51,338 bases of DNA from JAVBTR01 sp031556065 (GCA_031556065.1 JAVBTR010000069.1:1-51338); one strand, 5' to 3'. Numbered from the stretch's first letter, positions 32,642-41,373 are shown. A program made the numbers and translations. The notes: a model not told the origin generated them from the sequence alone.

Positions 32642-34216
32642 TTAATTATAGCCGCGCACGGTTTGGAAGGCGGTCAGCAAATCCGTCTTGCCATCGAACA
32701 CCTTGCCGCCTGTTAACTGGGCAAGGGCATTCAGCTGCCGGGCATTGGCACTGCCAAAGGTGATTGAGTAAACACCGATATCCTGTGCGGTTTTTTCATA
32801 AATGCGCTTAAACTCATCTATGCCGCCCTGGGATTCGCCATCTGTCATCAGCACCACGGCCAGGGTGTATTGGGTATCGTCATACCAGCTTAAGGTATTG
32901 TAGGCCCTGATCAGCGCTTCGTATATATCTGTGCCGCCGGAAGCCTCATGGTTTTTCAGGGACTTAAGCAAAGCAGCCTGTTCTTCGCCGGTGCCCTCAA
33001 TCAGGGTGCGGGGCTTGGAATCGAAGGGGATCAGCACAATGCGGTCCTTTTTGCCAAACTGGATAAAAGCCTCAGCCGCTGTCTGGGGCGTAAGCAGCTT
33101 GGTCATGGCATTGATTAGTTCATTGTAACCCTGGTTGTACATGCTGCCGGACATATCCAGGCAGAAAACGGTTACCGCGGGCTTTTTAAATTCCTCCTGA
33201 TACAGGCGGAAGGCCTCGCGGATCACATCCGCCGCAGGGTATTTAATGGGAGTCAGGTAGGCGTTGATATCGATGCCCCATTGGGGGTTAAAAACACTTT
33301 CATCACCATAGGGATTCAAACCGCCAAAGCCTGTGCGGCGGCCAGTTTCCGCCATGGCCTTCTGTGCCGGTGCGCTGAGGAGATGGCCTTGCAGCTTTAA
33401 AAATGCGGCCTTTTTTTCTTTATCGCCCTGGTCGATATAGGCAAAGGGCGAATCGCTTAAGGAAACCCCTTCCTGGGGATAGACCAAATACAGAGGCTCC
33501 TTTCCCTGGGCTTCAAGGCGCTTGTTCAGGCCGATGATCATAAACTCATAGTTAACCATGGCGTCATACTCGCCGGAAAGATACAATTGCTCCATATAAT
33601 CCTCGCTGCCGGAGTTACGGGCCACGCCGGAAAACAGCTCCTTAAGCTTCTGCGATAGATCGCCCCCTTGCAATGCCTTCATTGTCAGCACCTCTTTGTT
33701 GCCTGCCAGGGTGCTGATAAAGCCCAAATAGGCCGAGGCGCCGCTGTTGGTCTGGGTGGCGGAGGGCATGATAAACCGTAGGCGGCTGGTTTTAACCGCC
33801 TCCACAATATCTTGCATGGAGGGGGTGTGGTCTGTGAAGCCCAGCGCCTGAGCTTTGGATTTGGTAATGCCAAAGACAATGGGGTTAATGGCAGTCACCT
33901 TGGAATCGGTAATCTTTTGCTTGCCATTGAGCATATAAAGCCATATGGAGTTGGAAAGCCATACCCCATCATAAGGGCAATTGGCTTGGTTCAAGGTAGC
34001 CATCAATTGCATGGTGCTTTGGTAGGTCACATGAAGGCTGATTTGCGCTTCTTTGGCGTAGGCTTGCAAAAGCCCTTCCATGTCTTGGTTTTCAATACTG
34101 GCCAACAGCCGAAAAGGGGTTGCCGCGACCGAGACGTTGAAGGGAAGAGAAACCAACAGCAAAACAAAAAGCAGCAGGATGGCCAAGGGGCGTTTCATGG
34201 AGGATGCAAATATCAT
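32642..34216 (-). CDS. Secreted solute-binding-type protein fused to a VWA domain
   Basis: 524 residues (518 if the ATG at 34198 is used; AAGGAGC is 13 bp ahead of 34216, so the start is uncertain). A signal peptide with a long hydrophobic core (LAILLLFVLLLVSLPF) is followed by a type 2 binding-protein-like part at about 35-320 (FRLLASIENQDMEGLLQAY, then SATQTNSGASAYLGF). Residues about 345-524 are a von Willebrand A domain with a full MIDAS: DMSGSM, a Thr in GGTDIY, and an Asp in TDGES. It should bind a metal and a protein partner outside the cell. It is the first gene of the operon; its promoter faces that of the diguanylate cyclase. Confidence 0.85.
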   Translation of the reverse strand: MIFASSMKRPLAILLLFVLLLVSLPFNVSVAATPFRLLASIENQDMEGLLQAYAKEAQISLHVTYQSTMQLMATLNQANCPYDGVWLSNSIWLYMLNGKQKITDSKVTAINPIVFGITKSKAQALGFTDHTPSMQDIVEAVKTSRLRFIMPSATQTNSGASAYLGFISTLAGNKEVLTMKALQGGDLSQKLKELFSGVARNSGSEDYMEQLYLSGEYDAMVNYEFMIIGLNKRLEAQGKEPLYLVYPQEGVSLSDSPFAYIDQGDKEKKAAFLKLQGHLLSAPAQKAMAETGRRTGFGGLNPYGDESVFNPQWGIDINAYLTPIKYPAADVIREAFRLYQEEFKKPAVTVFCLDMSGSMYNQGYNELINAMTKLLTPQTAAEAFIQFGKKDRIVLIPFDSKPRTLIEGTGEEQAALLKSLKNHEASGGTDIYEALIRAYNTLSWYDDTQYTLAVVLMTDGESQGGIDEFKRIYEKTAQDIGVYSITFGSANARQLNALAQLTGGKVFDGKTDLLTAFQTVRGYN

Positions 34217-34233
34217 AACAGCTTATCAGCTCC

Positions 34234-34262
34234 TTGGTTATTTGTTATACGCCTATTATAAT
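34234..34262 (+). promoter_or_regulatory. Promoter of the diguanylate cyclase gene
   Basis: TTGGTT at 34234-34239, a 17-bp spacer and a perfect TATAAT at 34257-34262. Its -10 overlaps the -10 of the opposing promoter. Confidence 0.7.
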
Positions 34263-34283
34263 GGGGATATGCTTTGGAGGCAA
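34255..34283 (-). promoter_or_regulatory. Promoter of the VWA/XpaC operon, face-to-face with the cyclase promoter
   Basis: Minus strand TTGCCT (34283-34278), a 17-bp spacer and a perfect TATAAT (34260-34255). The two -10 boxes share 34257-34260, so polymerase cannot occupy both. Confidence 0.7.
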
Positions 34284-34353
34284 GATATGATTGAACATTT
34301 GCGGGATGTTTGGTAGAATGAAGTGACTGTTATTTACATTGAAAGGATACGCC

Positions 34354-35415
34354 ATGTTTAGTCGTTTTAAAGCATTTATTAGCAAGAACTATTTTGATAA
34401 AGAGCTGCCTTTTGATTATAGGATATTTTCTATTTTCTTTTTTCTCGCCCTGGGGGTGTCGCTTTTATCGGCAACCACCAACACCATCTTGGGCAAGGGC
34501 TATTTCGGCGTGGTGTTTCAGTGGGTGTTCAATGTGTTTTTCATTGTAATGCTGGTGCTGCCGGTCAAAACGCGGATGGCGGCTTCCAAGCCCTTATTGC
34601 TTATTTGTATGTTCGTTTACATTCCGATGCTTTCGTTTTTTACCGCCGGGTACGATGGTACAGCCGGGATGATCGCTGTGCTGGGCATGTTCCTGATCGT
34701 GATCCTCTACCGGGGCCGGGGCCGGCTTTTGCTGGTGCTTGGCAATATCCTTTTATGGCTTATTGTGTGTACGGTGCAGTATTTATACCCTCATTTGGTG
34801 GTGCCCCACGGGGCCGAACAGGCAAAATACATGGATTACATGGTGGCCCTGGCGCTGACCTTTGGGGGCGTGGCCCTATTGGGCACCTACTTTCGAAACG
34901 CTTACGAGCTTGAGCAGGAGCGGATCAAGCGGCTGGTGGATAGGGACCCCCTTACAGCCATCTATAACCGCCGTTTTTTAATGGGTTATTTGGAAGACAA
35001 GATTGAGACCAGCGGGAAAAAGGGCGAATCTCTGGCGGTTTTCATGCTGGATTTGGACGATTTCAAACGTATCAATGACGATTTCGGTCACAGCTTTGGA
35101 GATACGGTGCTTACCACCTTTGCAGATATTGTTCAAGGCTGCCTGCGAAAAACCGATGTACTGGCCCGGTATGGCGGCGAGGAGTTCATAATCGCGCTGG
35201 ATACCATTGATATAGACGATGGAAAAAGAATTGCGGAAAAAATCCGCAGCGCGGTAGAAAAGGTGGATTTTGGCAACCATGTTCATATAACAATCAGCAT
35301 TGGTCTTGCCAAAGCGCGGCCAGGGGAAAGCGTGGATGATCTGATCGTTCGGGTGGATTCCTATCTGTATAAGGCAAAAAAGAATGGTAAAAACCAGGTT
35401 TTTGCCGGGGAATAG
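34354..35415 (+). CDS. Membrane-bound diguanylate cyclase (GGDEF)
   Basis: About 353 residues from the ATG at 34354 (GAAAGGA ahead). The first ~185 residues hold about six transmembrane helices and no known sensor motif. A short coiled linker (YELEQERIKRLVDRDPLTAIYNRR) leads to the GGDEF domain. The active site is GGEEF, with the substrate Asp/Asn in DLDDFKRINDDFGH. An RKTD I-site lies five residues before GGEEF, so product inhibition by c-di-GMP is likely. It makes c-di-GMP from two GTP. The gene is alone on its strand and divergent from the VWA operon. Confidence 0.93.
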   Translation: MFSRFKAFISKNYFDKELPFDYRIFSIFFFLALGVSLLSATTNTILGKGYFGVVFQWVFNVFFIVMLVLPVKTRMAASKPLLLICMFVYIPMLSFFTAGYDGTAGMIAVLGMFLIVILYRGRGRLLLVLGNILLWLIVCTVQYLYPHLVVPHGAEQAKYMDYMVALALTFGGVALLGTYFRNAYELEQERIKRLVDRDPLTAIYNRRFLMGYLEDKIETSGKKGESLAVFMLDLDDFKRINDDFGHSFGDTVLTTFADIVQGCLRKTDVLARYGGEEFIIALDTIDIDDGKRIAEKIRSAVEKVDFGNHVHITISIGLAKARPGESVDDLIVRVDSYLYKAKKNGKNQVFAGE

Positions 35416-35429
35416 CAAGGGAAATTTGC

Positions 35430-36332
35430 TTATTTATACAGGGCCTGCATATCTGCAAGGGCCCTTTTTATTTTTTCCCTGAGGGTTTCAGGGGCCAGAA
35501 CGGCTGCCTTATCTCCATAGCTTAAAACCCAGGAGAGAATGTAGTCCTCGTTGGTATAGCCGATTCGCGCCCGAAGCTTGCCATCCGGCTGGCGAGTGTA
35601 GCAGTCCGGGCCATAGGCGTCGATCAGAAGGTATTGAACCTGGGGATCAAAGTCTGCGATCAAGGTTTTATTATCTGTAAAGCGGGCGTTAAAATCCGTC
35701 TCGTTTTCGGGAATAGGCCTGGGATCAAAGGTTTCCTCCAGCATCTGAAGGGCTAAAAGGCGGGTCAATTTAAATAACCGGAAGGCCTGCTTTTCCCGGC
35801 AGTAGCCGAATACATACCAGGCGGCCCACTGAAATATGACGAAGGCAGGCTCGATCACCCTGTGGGACAGGCCTTTTTCGTTGTAATAGTTAAAGCCAAT
35901 CAGGCGGCTTTCCATAACCGCTTTTTTAATCAGTTCAATTTTGCCTGTGAGGCTGCCCTTGTAGTGGGAAGCCAGATCGATAACCACCGGCTCCCGAAGG
36001 GATAAAACCTTATCGCCGCCGAAGAGCTTTAATAAGGTTTTTTCCATAGAGGTTTTTTCACTGACTGTTCCAAGGCCTTTAAAGGCCGCAATCAGGCCGC
36101 TGAGCTCATCCCCTGTAAGCACGGATTTATCCAGCTTATAGCCCTTTTGTATTTCAATGCCGCCGCCCGCGCCCTGTTTTGTGATTACCGGTATCCCGGC
36201 CATGCAAAGGGCTTGTATATCCCGGCTGATGGTCCGGCGGGACACTTCGAATTTTTCCGCCAAATAAGGGGCTGTAACGGAATCGTGGTTCAGCAGCACC
36301 GTTACAATGCCAAGAAGTCTGTCCAGTTTCAT
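35430..36332 (-). CDS. WYL domain transcriptional regulator (YafY-type)
   Basis: 300 residues. The N-terminal HTH_11 domain (LDRLLGIVTVLLNHDSVTAPYLAEKFEVSRRTISRDIQAL) is followed by a spacer and the WYL domain at about 140-220 (LIGFNYYNEKGLSHRVIEPAFVIFQWAAWYVFGYC), then the C-terminal WCX region. WYL domains bind small ligands or nucleic acids. The start overlaps the stop of the upstream GNAT gene (ATGA), so the two are cotranscribed. It converges with the cyclase gene 14 bp away. Confidence 0.92.
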   Translation of the reverse strand: MKLDRLLGIVTVLLNHDSVTAPYLAEKFEVSRRTISRDIQALCMAGIPVITKQGAGGGIEIQKGYKLDKSVLTGDELSGLIAAFKGLGTVSEKTSMEKTLLKLFGGDKVLSLREPVVIDLASHYKGSLTGKIELIKKAVMESRLIGFNYYNEKGLSHRVIEPAFVIFQWAAWYVFGYCREKQAFRLFKLTRLLALQMLEETFDPRPIPENETDFNARFTDNKTLIADFDPQVQYLLIDAYGPDCYTRQPDGKLRARIGYTNEDYILSWVLSYGDKAAVLAPETLREKIKRALADMQALYK

Positions 36333-37228
36333 AGCTTTAAAGTGAACACATGGGAAACAATTTGGGGCGTGAACCCTGCTGCTTCATATAAATGAACCGC
36401 GTCCAGCCCTTCATCCACAGCCAGATGGATGGTCTTAATGGCGTCATTTCCCGCGATCTGTTCCATGGCGGATAAAAGCAGCGCCCTGCCAATGCCCATA
36501 CGCCGGAAGTCTTCTTTAACAGCCAGATATTCAATTCTGGCGAAAGCATCCTCCTGGATCAGGCTAAAGCAAACAGCCCCGGCTACGATACCCTCCTGGG
36601 CATAAAAGAGGAATTGATAGCTGGAATTGTTCAATAAATCTTTGATGACGCTGGCGGAATCCTCCCAATGAAAGGATTCTTGGAACAGCCCGATAACCTG
36701 GCTCATGGTAAGGGGCATACCGCTTAGTGGCCTGACGGCATAGGCTATGCTATTATCAATAGCGGTGGCGGCCAAGTGGCATGCCATTTGGGTATAGGTC
36801 TTTTTAAACTGCCATAGGGAAGCCTTGAAGCAGTCCAGCAGAAAGATGTTTTCCGCTGCGATACAGGCCTGATAATGGCACACCTTTTCAGCCATTTGGG
36901 TAAGCAGGCTGTTAAGGCATTGGGCCACAACGGCGGCTTGCTGGTGTTCTTTTTTTAGCATAGGCCCCCACAGCATGCCTTCATCCTCATCGGGCGCATG
37001 CAAAAGCCCCATTGCCCCAACCAAACTACCCTCACAGGTGATTAAAAAGGTGCACTGGGAGATGATGTTGCCGTAACCATGGACCTCTGTGGCATATTCA
37101 TGAACATCCTCGCATTGGGGATAGCCGATGCGCATGTTTTCATCGGCCTTTGCCATTTGAAACAGGTCGTTTAAAAAAGGCTCATGGGCCTTTTCAAATG
37201 GGCGCAGTGCATATGTCAACAGATTCAC
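36329..37228 (-). CDS. GNAT family acetyltransferase, tandem-domain type
   Basis: 299 residues, twice the size of a single GNAT domain. The C-terminal half (about 165-299) is a clear GNAT domain, with LAVKEDFRRMGIGRALLLSAM binding acetyl-CoA and VHLYEAAGF near the end. The N-terminal half resembles a degenerate second copy (EGSLVGAMGLLHAPDEDEGMLWGPM). It is coupled to the WYL regulator gene and begins 3 bp after the ParB gene stop downstream-wise, so it belongs to the leftward parA-parB-gnat-wyl run. Substrate unknown. Confidence 0.85.
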   Translation of the reverse strand: MNLLTYALRPFEKAHEPFLNDLFQMAKADENMRIGYPQCEDVHEYATEVHGYGNIISQCTFLITCEGSLVGAMGLLHAPDEDEGMLWGPMLKKEHQQAAVVAQCLNSLLTQMAEKVCHYQACIAAENIFLLDCFKASLWQFKKTYTQMACHLAATAIDNSIAYAVRPLSGMPLTMSQVIGLFQESFHWEDSASVIKDLLNNSSYQFLFYAQEGIVAGAVCFSLIQEDAFARIEYLAVKEDFRRMGIGRALLLSAMEQIAGNDAIKTIHLAVDEGLDAVHLYEAAGFTPQIVSHVFTLKL

Positions 37229-37231
37229 CCC

Positions 37232-38080
37232 TTATTCGCCTAGCTTTTCCAATGCCTCGTAGATTCTATCCAGCTCTTGGGCAGTGGTGTAAGGCAAGGT
37301 GATTTTGCCCTTTTTGCGATTGCCGCTTAAGGTGGCGCGCACCCCAAAGGCCTGGGTCAGCTTTCCTTCCATTTCCTTTAGCTCCGGCGCCAGCCTGGGT
37401 TTTTCCTTTTTCTGCACAGGCTCCTTTTGCGCTTTGGCTACCATTTGTTCCAGCTGGCGCACGTTCAGGCTTTCCAGGACTGTTCTTTTTGCCCATTCGG
37501 TCTGCTTTTTTTCGCCCTCGATACCCGCGATAACCTTGGCGTGGCCCTGGCTTAACGCGCCCTGCCTGATTAGCGCCGTCACTTCATCGGGCAAGGTTAA
37601 CAGCCTTAATAAATTGGCAATGGCCGGGCGGGATTTGCCCAGCTTTTGCGCGGCGGCTTCCTGGGTGTAGCCGCACTGCTGCATTAAGGCCCGAATGGCC
37701 GCGGCGGATTCCATTGGGTTTAAATCTTCTCTTTGAAGATTCTCCACCAGGGCCGCTTCCATTTGCTGGATTTGATCCATTTGCCGAACGATGCAGGGAG
37801 CCGTGCTTAAGCCTGCGATCCGGGCTGCCCGGTAGCGCCGTTCCCCGGCTACGATCCGGTAGCGGTCCCCCATGGCCACAACGATCAGCGGCTGTAAAAT
37901 GCCGGATTCTTTAATGGATTGGGCCAATTGATTCAGCGGTTCTTCTTTAAAGCTGCGGCGGGGCTGATCCTGGTTGGGATCGATATCCCCCAAGGCTATT
38001 TCTTGCACCACGCTTTGCAGCATTTCGTCGTTATCGGGTAAAAGGGAGCCTAAGCCGCGCCCCAGACCAGTTTTCTTCAT
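37232..38080 (-). CDS. parB: ParB/Spo0J chromosome partition protein
   Basis: 282 residues. The N-terminal CTPase/ParB domain shows LGRGLGSLLPDN, then DPNQDQPRR and the GERRYRAARIAG box near residue 80. A central HTH (YTQEAAAQKLGKSRPAIANLLRLL) binds parS, and a short C-terminal dimerisation region ends the protein. It loads condensin and segregates origins with ParA. The gene follows parA by 15 bp. No perfect parS site (TGTTTCACGTGAAACA) was seen in the window. Confidence 0.95.
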   Translation of the reverse strand: MKKTGLGRGLGSLLPDNDEMLQSVVQEIALGDIDPNQDQPRRSFKEEPLNQLAQSIKESGILQPLIVVAMGDRYRIVAGERRYRAARIAGLSTAPCIVRQMDQIQQMEAALVENLQREDLNPMESAAAIRALMQQCGYTQEAAAQKLGKSRPAIANLLRLLTLPDEVTALIRQGALSQGHAKVIAGIEGEKKQTEWAKRTVLESLNVRQLEQMVAKAQKEPVQKKEKPRLAPELKEMEGKLTQAFGVRATLSGNRKKGKITLPYTTAQELDRIYEALEKLGE

Positions 38081-38095
38081 TCGCTCAAACCCCCG

Positions 38096-38854
38096 TTATT
38101 TATTGCGCTGGATTACTTCCTGGGCCAAGGCCTGATAAGCGATGGCGCCGGCGCTTTTCGGATCGTATAAATGGATAGGCTGTCCGTGGCTGGGTGCTTC
38201 GCCCAAACGCACATTCCTTGGAATCGTGGTGGTGTATACCTTCTTTTTAAAGTGATGCTTCACCTGGTCCACTACCTGCAGGCCCAGGTTGGTGCGGCCA
38301 TCCAGCATGGTCAGCAAAATGCCTTCGATTTCCAGTTTGGGGTTTAAGGACCGTTTTACCCGGTTAATGGTATCCATCAGCGCCGTAACCCCTTCCAGGG
38401 CGTAGTATTCGCACTGAATGGGGATCAGCACCGTCTGGGCGGCGCTTAAAGCGTTTAAGGTAAGCAGGCTTAAAGAAGGGGGACAGTCGATAAAGATATA
38501 TTCATAATCCCCCGCCACCTGGTTTAAGGCGTTGCGCAGGCGGTATTCCCTTTCCTCCAGGGGAACCAGCTCCAGCTCCGCTCCGGCCAAGGAAATATTG
38601 CTGGGTGCGACTTTCAGTGTTTTAATCATTGTTTTGGCGATCACATCTTGAAAAGGCGTGCGGCCTACGATCACATCATAAACAGTATGCTTGCCGCACT
38701 TCACGTCCAGCCCGCTGGATGCGTTGCCCTGAGGGTCGAAATCCACCAGAAGAACCTTTTTATGTTTTTCTGCTATGGCCGCTGCCAGGTTGACGGCAGT
38801 GGTGGTTTTTCCTACACCGCCTTTTTGGTTGGCGATGGCGATAATCTTTGCCAT
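38096..38854 (-). CDS. parA: ParA/Soj chromosome partition ATPase
   Basis: About 252 residues; the ATG at 38854 is 7 bp after AGGAG, so the upstream ATG at 38860 is rejected. The deviant Walker A motif KGGVGKTT with the signature Lys is near residue 11, Walker A' is LLVDFDPQGNAS, and Walker B is YIFIDCPPSLSLL. No N-terminal HTH is present, as in Soj-type chromosomal ParA. It acts with the adjoining ParB to move the chromosome origin and may regulate DnaA. Confidence 0.95.
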   Translation of the reverse strand: MAKIIAIANQKGGVGKTTTAVNLAAAIAEKHKKVLLVDFDPQGNASSGLDVKCGKHTVYDVIVGRTPFQDVIAKTMIKTLKVAPSNISLAGAELELVPLEEREYRLRNALNQVAGDYEYIFIDCPPSLSLLTLNALSAAQTVLIPIQCEYYALEGVTALMDTINRVKRSLNPKLEIEGILLTMLDGRTNLGLQVVDQVKHHFKKKVYTTTIPRNVRLGEAPSHGQPIHLYDPKSAGAIAYQALAQEVIQRNK

Positions 38855-38930
38855 GTTCATTCTCCTGTAAAAAAGTCGCGTATTGGGTAGCAGGTGATAT
38901 TGTAGCGTTTTTTCAATGAAAAGTAAACTG

Positions 38931-39830
38931 TTAGATGAAGTGGAACGAACGCAAAACCGTTAAGGCGATCAGCATGGAAACAAAGGATAGCAAGGTGGTC
39001 ATCAGCAAAATCTGGGCGGCCAGAACGTGATCGGCCTTCATGTTTTTAGCCAGCACATAGCTGCCCGAAGCCACCGGGGTCAAGAAAATGCAAAGAATGG
39101 CTGCCAGGCGCATATCTCTAAAGCCCAATGCCAACGCAGCGCCGATGACCAATACCGGAATCACAAACTGCCTGATAATGGCGGCGCTTAAGGCCAGCAG
39201 GCCCGAATGCTTCAGTTCTTTTAATTTCAGCGTGGCCCCTAAGGAGATTAGCGCCAGGGGGGTGCCCACCGCGCCAAGAGAGTTAAGGGTTTTGTCTACA
39301 ATGCTGGGAATAGGAGGGCTGATGAGAATCGTCAAAAGTCCCAGGCTGGCGGCGATTAAGAAAGGGTTGGTGATGAGCTTGTTAAGTATCATCTTAAAGG
39401 TGGGCTTTTCATTACCGGAAAACCGGGCTAAAGTCCAGGTGGCACAGATGTTGTATAGAAAAACCAGTACAGGCATCAAAACGCCCATAAGCACCACACC
39501 CTCGCTGCCGTACAGCGATTGCATCAGCGAGGTGCCGATCAGGGCGATATTGCCCCGGAAAAGCCCTTGAATATACGCGCCTTGAAATTTTTTGTATTTG
39601 ACGAACCTGGGTACCAGCAAGCAGGCCAGAAGCAGCACCGCCAGCGTGGCTACAATGCCAAAGACCATCACGCCCGAATCAAAGGCGGATTGAAAATCCG
39701 CCTTATAGATGCTGGCGTAAATTTGAAGGGGAATAAACAGTTTAAAGCACAGCTCATTGAGCTTGCCCGCAAAATCGTCGTCGATCCATTTGACCATGCG
39801 AAGCAGCACGCCTAGTGCCACCATCAACAA
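38931..39830 (-). CDS. AEC family (auxin efflux carrier-like) transporter, start unclear
   Basis: At least 299 residues with about ten transmembrane helices, of the AEC/bile-acid-symporter fold used for small organic acid or malate-like export. ALGVLLRMVKWIDDDFAGKLNELCFKLFIPLQIYASIY is the typical helix 1-2 region. The frame stays open upstream and encodes the expected helix-1 start (DPFLFSLNSVLPIL), but holds no ATG, GTG or TTG before a stop. A G7 tract (minus strand, 39885-39879) lies just there. Removing one G would join an ATG start near 39902 in frame. A start from 39830 would lose part of helix 1. Confidence 0.8.
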   Translation of the reverse strand: MLMVALGVLLRMVKWIDDDFAGKLNELCFKLFIPLQIYASIYKADFQSAFDSGVMVFGIVATLAVLLLACLLVPRFVKYKKFQGAYIQGLFRGNIALIGTSLMQSLYGSEGVVLMGVLMPVLVFLYNICATWTLARFSGNEKPTFKMILNKLITNPFLIAASLGLLTILISPPIPSIVDKTLNSLGAVGTPLALISLGATLKLKELKHSGLLALSAAIIRQFVIPVLVIGAALALGFRDMRLAAILCIFLTPVASGSYVLAKNMKADHVLAAQILLMTTLLSFVSMLIALTVLRSFHFI

Positions 39831-39970
39831 AATGGGCAGAACGCTGTTTAAACTAAACAGAAACGGGTCCGTAAAACTCCCCCCCTTCCAAAGATATAAT
39901 CATGGTAACAGAAAGCCGGGGAAAAGTAAAATGAATCCTGTTTCAATGCTGTTTTTTTCTGTTTTGACGA

Positions 39971-39998
39971 TTGACAATGTGCTCTCATATTGTAAGAT
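39971..39998 (+). promoter_or_regulatory. SigA-type promoter of the phosphofructokinase gene
   Basis: A perfect TTGACA at 39971-39976, a 16-bp spacer and TAAGAT at 39993-39998. The leader to the start codon is about 75 bases. Confidence 0.6.
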
Positions 39999-40081
39999 AA
40001 AGACAACTAAATACATTTGGAACGTTGAAAAAGGCATATCTGCGGTTTTTTCAGCGTTCTAGCTTAAGGGAGGGTTTAATC

Positions 40082-41332
40082 ATGGCGAACAATGTGATCG
40101 TCGGCCAATCCGGCGGGCCTACGGCAGTGATCAACTCCAGCCTGGTAGGCGTGTTCAAAACCGCCAAGGACAGAGGCCTTGGCAAAGTTTACGGCATGCT
40201 CAACGGTGTTCAGGGGCTGCTTGAAAAAAGGTTCGTGGATCTGAGCAACCATATCAAATCCGACCTGGATATTGAACTGCTCAAACGTACGCCATCTGCC
40301 TTTTTAGGCTCCTGCCGCTATAAGCTTCCTGAGGTAGAAAAGAACAACCAGGCCTATGAAACCATCTTTGCCATTTTAAAAGAATTGGATATCGGCTATT
40401 TCTTTTATATTGGCGGCAACGATTCCATGGATACCATTAAAAAGCTTTACGATTATGGTCAGCTTATGGGAAGTGATATCCGCTTTATGGGCGTGCCTAA
40501 AACCATCGATAACGATCTGGATATTACCGACCACACCCCTGGCTACGGCAGTGCCGCCAAATACATCGGCTCCATTACCAAGGAAGTGATCCGGGATGGT
40601 CTGGTATACCACAAGCCCAACGTAACCATTCTGGAAATCATGGGCCGCAATGCGGGCTGGCTTACCGCCGCCGCATCCCTGGCCTTGGGGGAGGACTGCG
40701 AGGGTACGGACTATATTTTCCTGCCCGAAGTGCCCTTTGATGTGGAGGGCTTCATTGAGAAGGTAGCTGTCAGGCAAAAAGAGAAAAAAGCCGTGGTGGT
40801 AGCGGTATCTGAAGGGATTAAAGTAAAAGATGGCCGCTACGTCTGCCAGCTCCAAGGGGAAAACCCGGAGCAAATAGACGCTTTCGGCCATCATGCATTG
40901 ACTGGCACCGCCAGGTACCTGGCTAACCGTATTATCAAAGAAACAGGCAACAAGGCCCGAGCCATTGAGTTCGCCACCCTCCAGCGCTGTGCTTCCCACA
41001 TTGTTTCCCGGGTGGATATTACCGAAGCCTTTCAGGTGGGCGGCGCGGCAGTGAAGGCTGCGGTGGAGGGCCAATCCGGCCAGATGGTCATTTTAAAGCG
41101 GGTTTCAGATGACCCCTACATTTGCATTACCGATACCTATGATGTGCATCTGATCGCCAATGTGGAAAAAACCGTGCCCCGGCAGTGGATCAACGAAGCG
41201 GGCGATGATGTGATGCCCAAGCTTACCCAATACATTAGGCCTCTGATCCAGGCGGAATTAAGCCCCATCATGGCGGACGGTTTGCCTCGGCATCTTATTT
41301 TAAACGAAAGCAAAATACAAAAATACAGGTAG
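40082..41332 (+). CDS. Pyrophosphate-dependent-type 6-phosphofructokinase
   Basis: About 416 residues from the ATG at 40082, 7 bp after AAGGGAGGG. GQSGGPTAVINSSL opens the nucleotide/PPi site. GGNDSMDT holds an Asn-Asp where ATP enzymes have Asp-Gly, and PKTIDND has the Lys that marks PPi-dependent enzymes. EIMGRNAGW and the later sugar-phosphate-binding residues are present. It would convert fructose 6-phosphate to the 1,6-bisphosphate reversibly, using PPi. It is monocistronic, with the ATPase gene converging on it. Confidence 0.9.
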   Translation: MANNVIVGQSGGPTAVINSSLVGVFKTAKDRGLGKVYGMLNGVQGLLEKRFVDLSNHIKSDLDIELLKRTPSAFLGSCRYKLPEVEKNNQAYETIFAILKELDIGYFFYIGGNDSMDTIKKLYDYGQLMGSDIRFMGVPKTIDNDLDITDHTPGYGSAAKYIGSITKEVIRDGLVYHKPNVTILEIMGRNAGWLTAAASLALGEDCEGTDYIFLPEVPFDVEGFIEKVAVRQKEKKAVVVAVSEGIKVKDGRYVCQLQGENPEQIDAFGHHALTGTARYLANRIIKETGNKARAIEFATLQRCASHIVSRVDITEAFQVGGAAVKAAVEGQSGQMVILKRVSDDPYICITDTYDVHLIANVEKTVPRQWINEAGDDVMPKLTQYIRPLIQAELSPIMADGLPRHLILNESKIQKYR

Positions 41333-41362
41333 GCCGCTGAAAAAGGTTCATCTGCAAGCGGA
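41333..41362 (+). repeat. Partial copy of the 12482 inverted-repeat element
   Basis: GGCCGCTGAAAAAGGTTCAT, just after the PFK stop codon, resembles the left end of the element at 12482 (about 14 of 20 positions). The right end is not seen, so it is a remnant or a divergent member. Confidence 0.35.
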
Positions 41363-41373
41363 GCACGTCCTAA

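Noticed and set aside
37232..38854. parS sites near parAB
   Set aside because: No perfect or near-perfect TGTTTCACGTGAAACA was found. The GTGTTTCAAAAC ends of the repeat at 6501 share only the first half.
40376..41074. 232-codon minus-strand ORF opposite phosphofructokinase
   Set aside because: Shadow of a gene with strong family motifs; no ribosome binding site.
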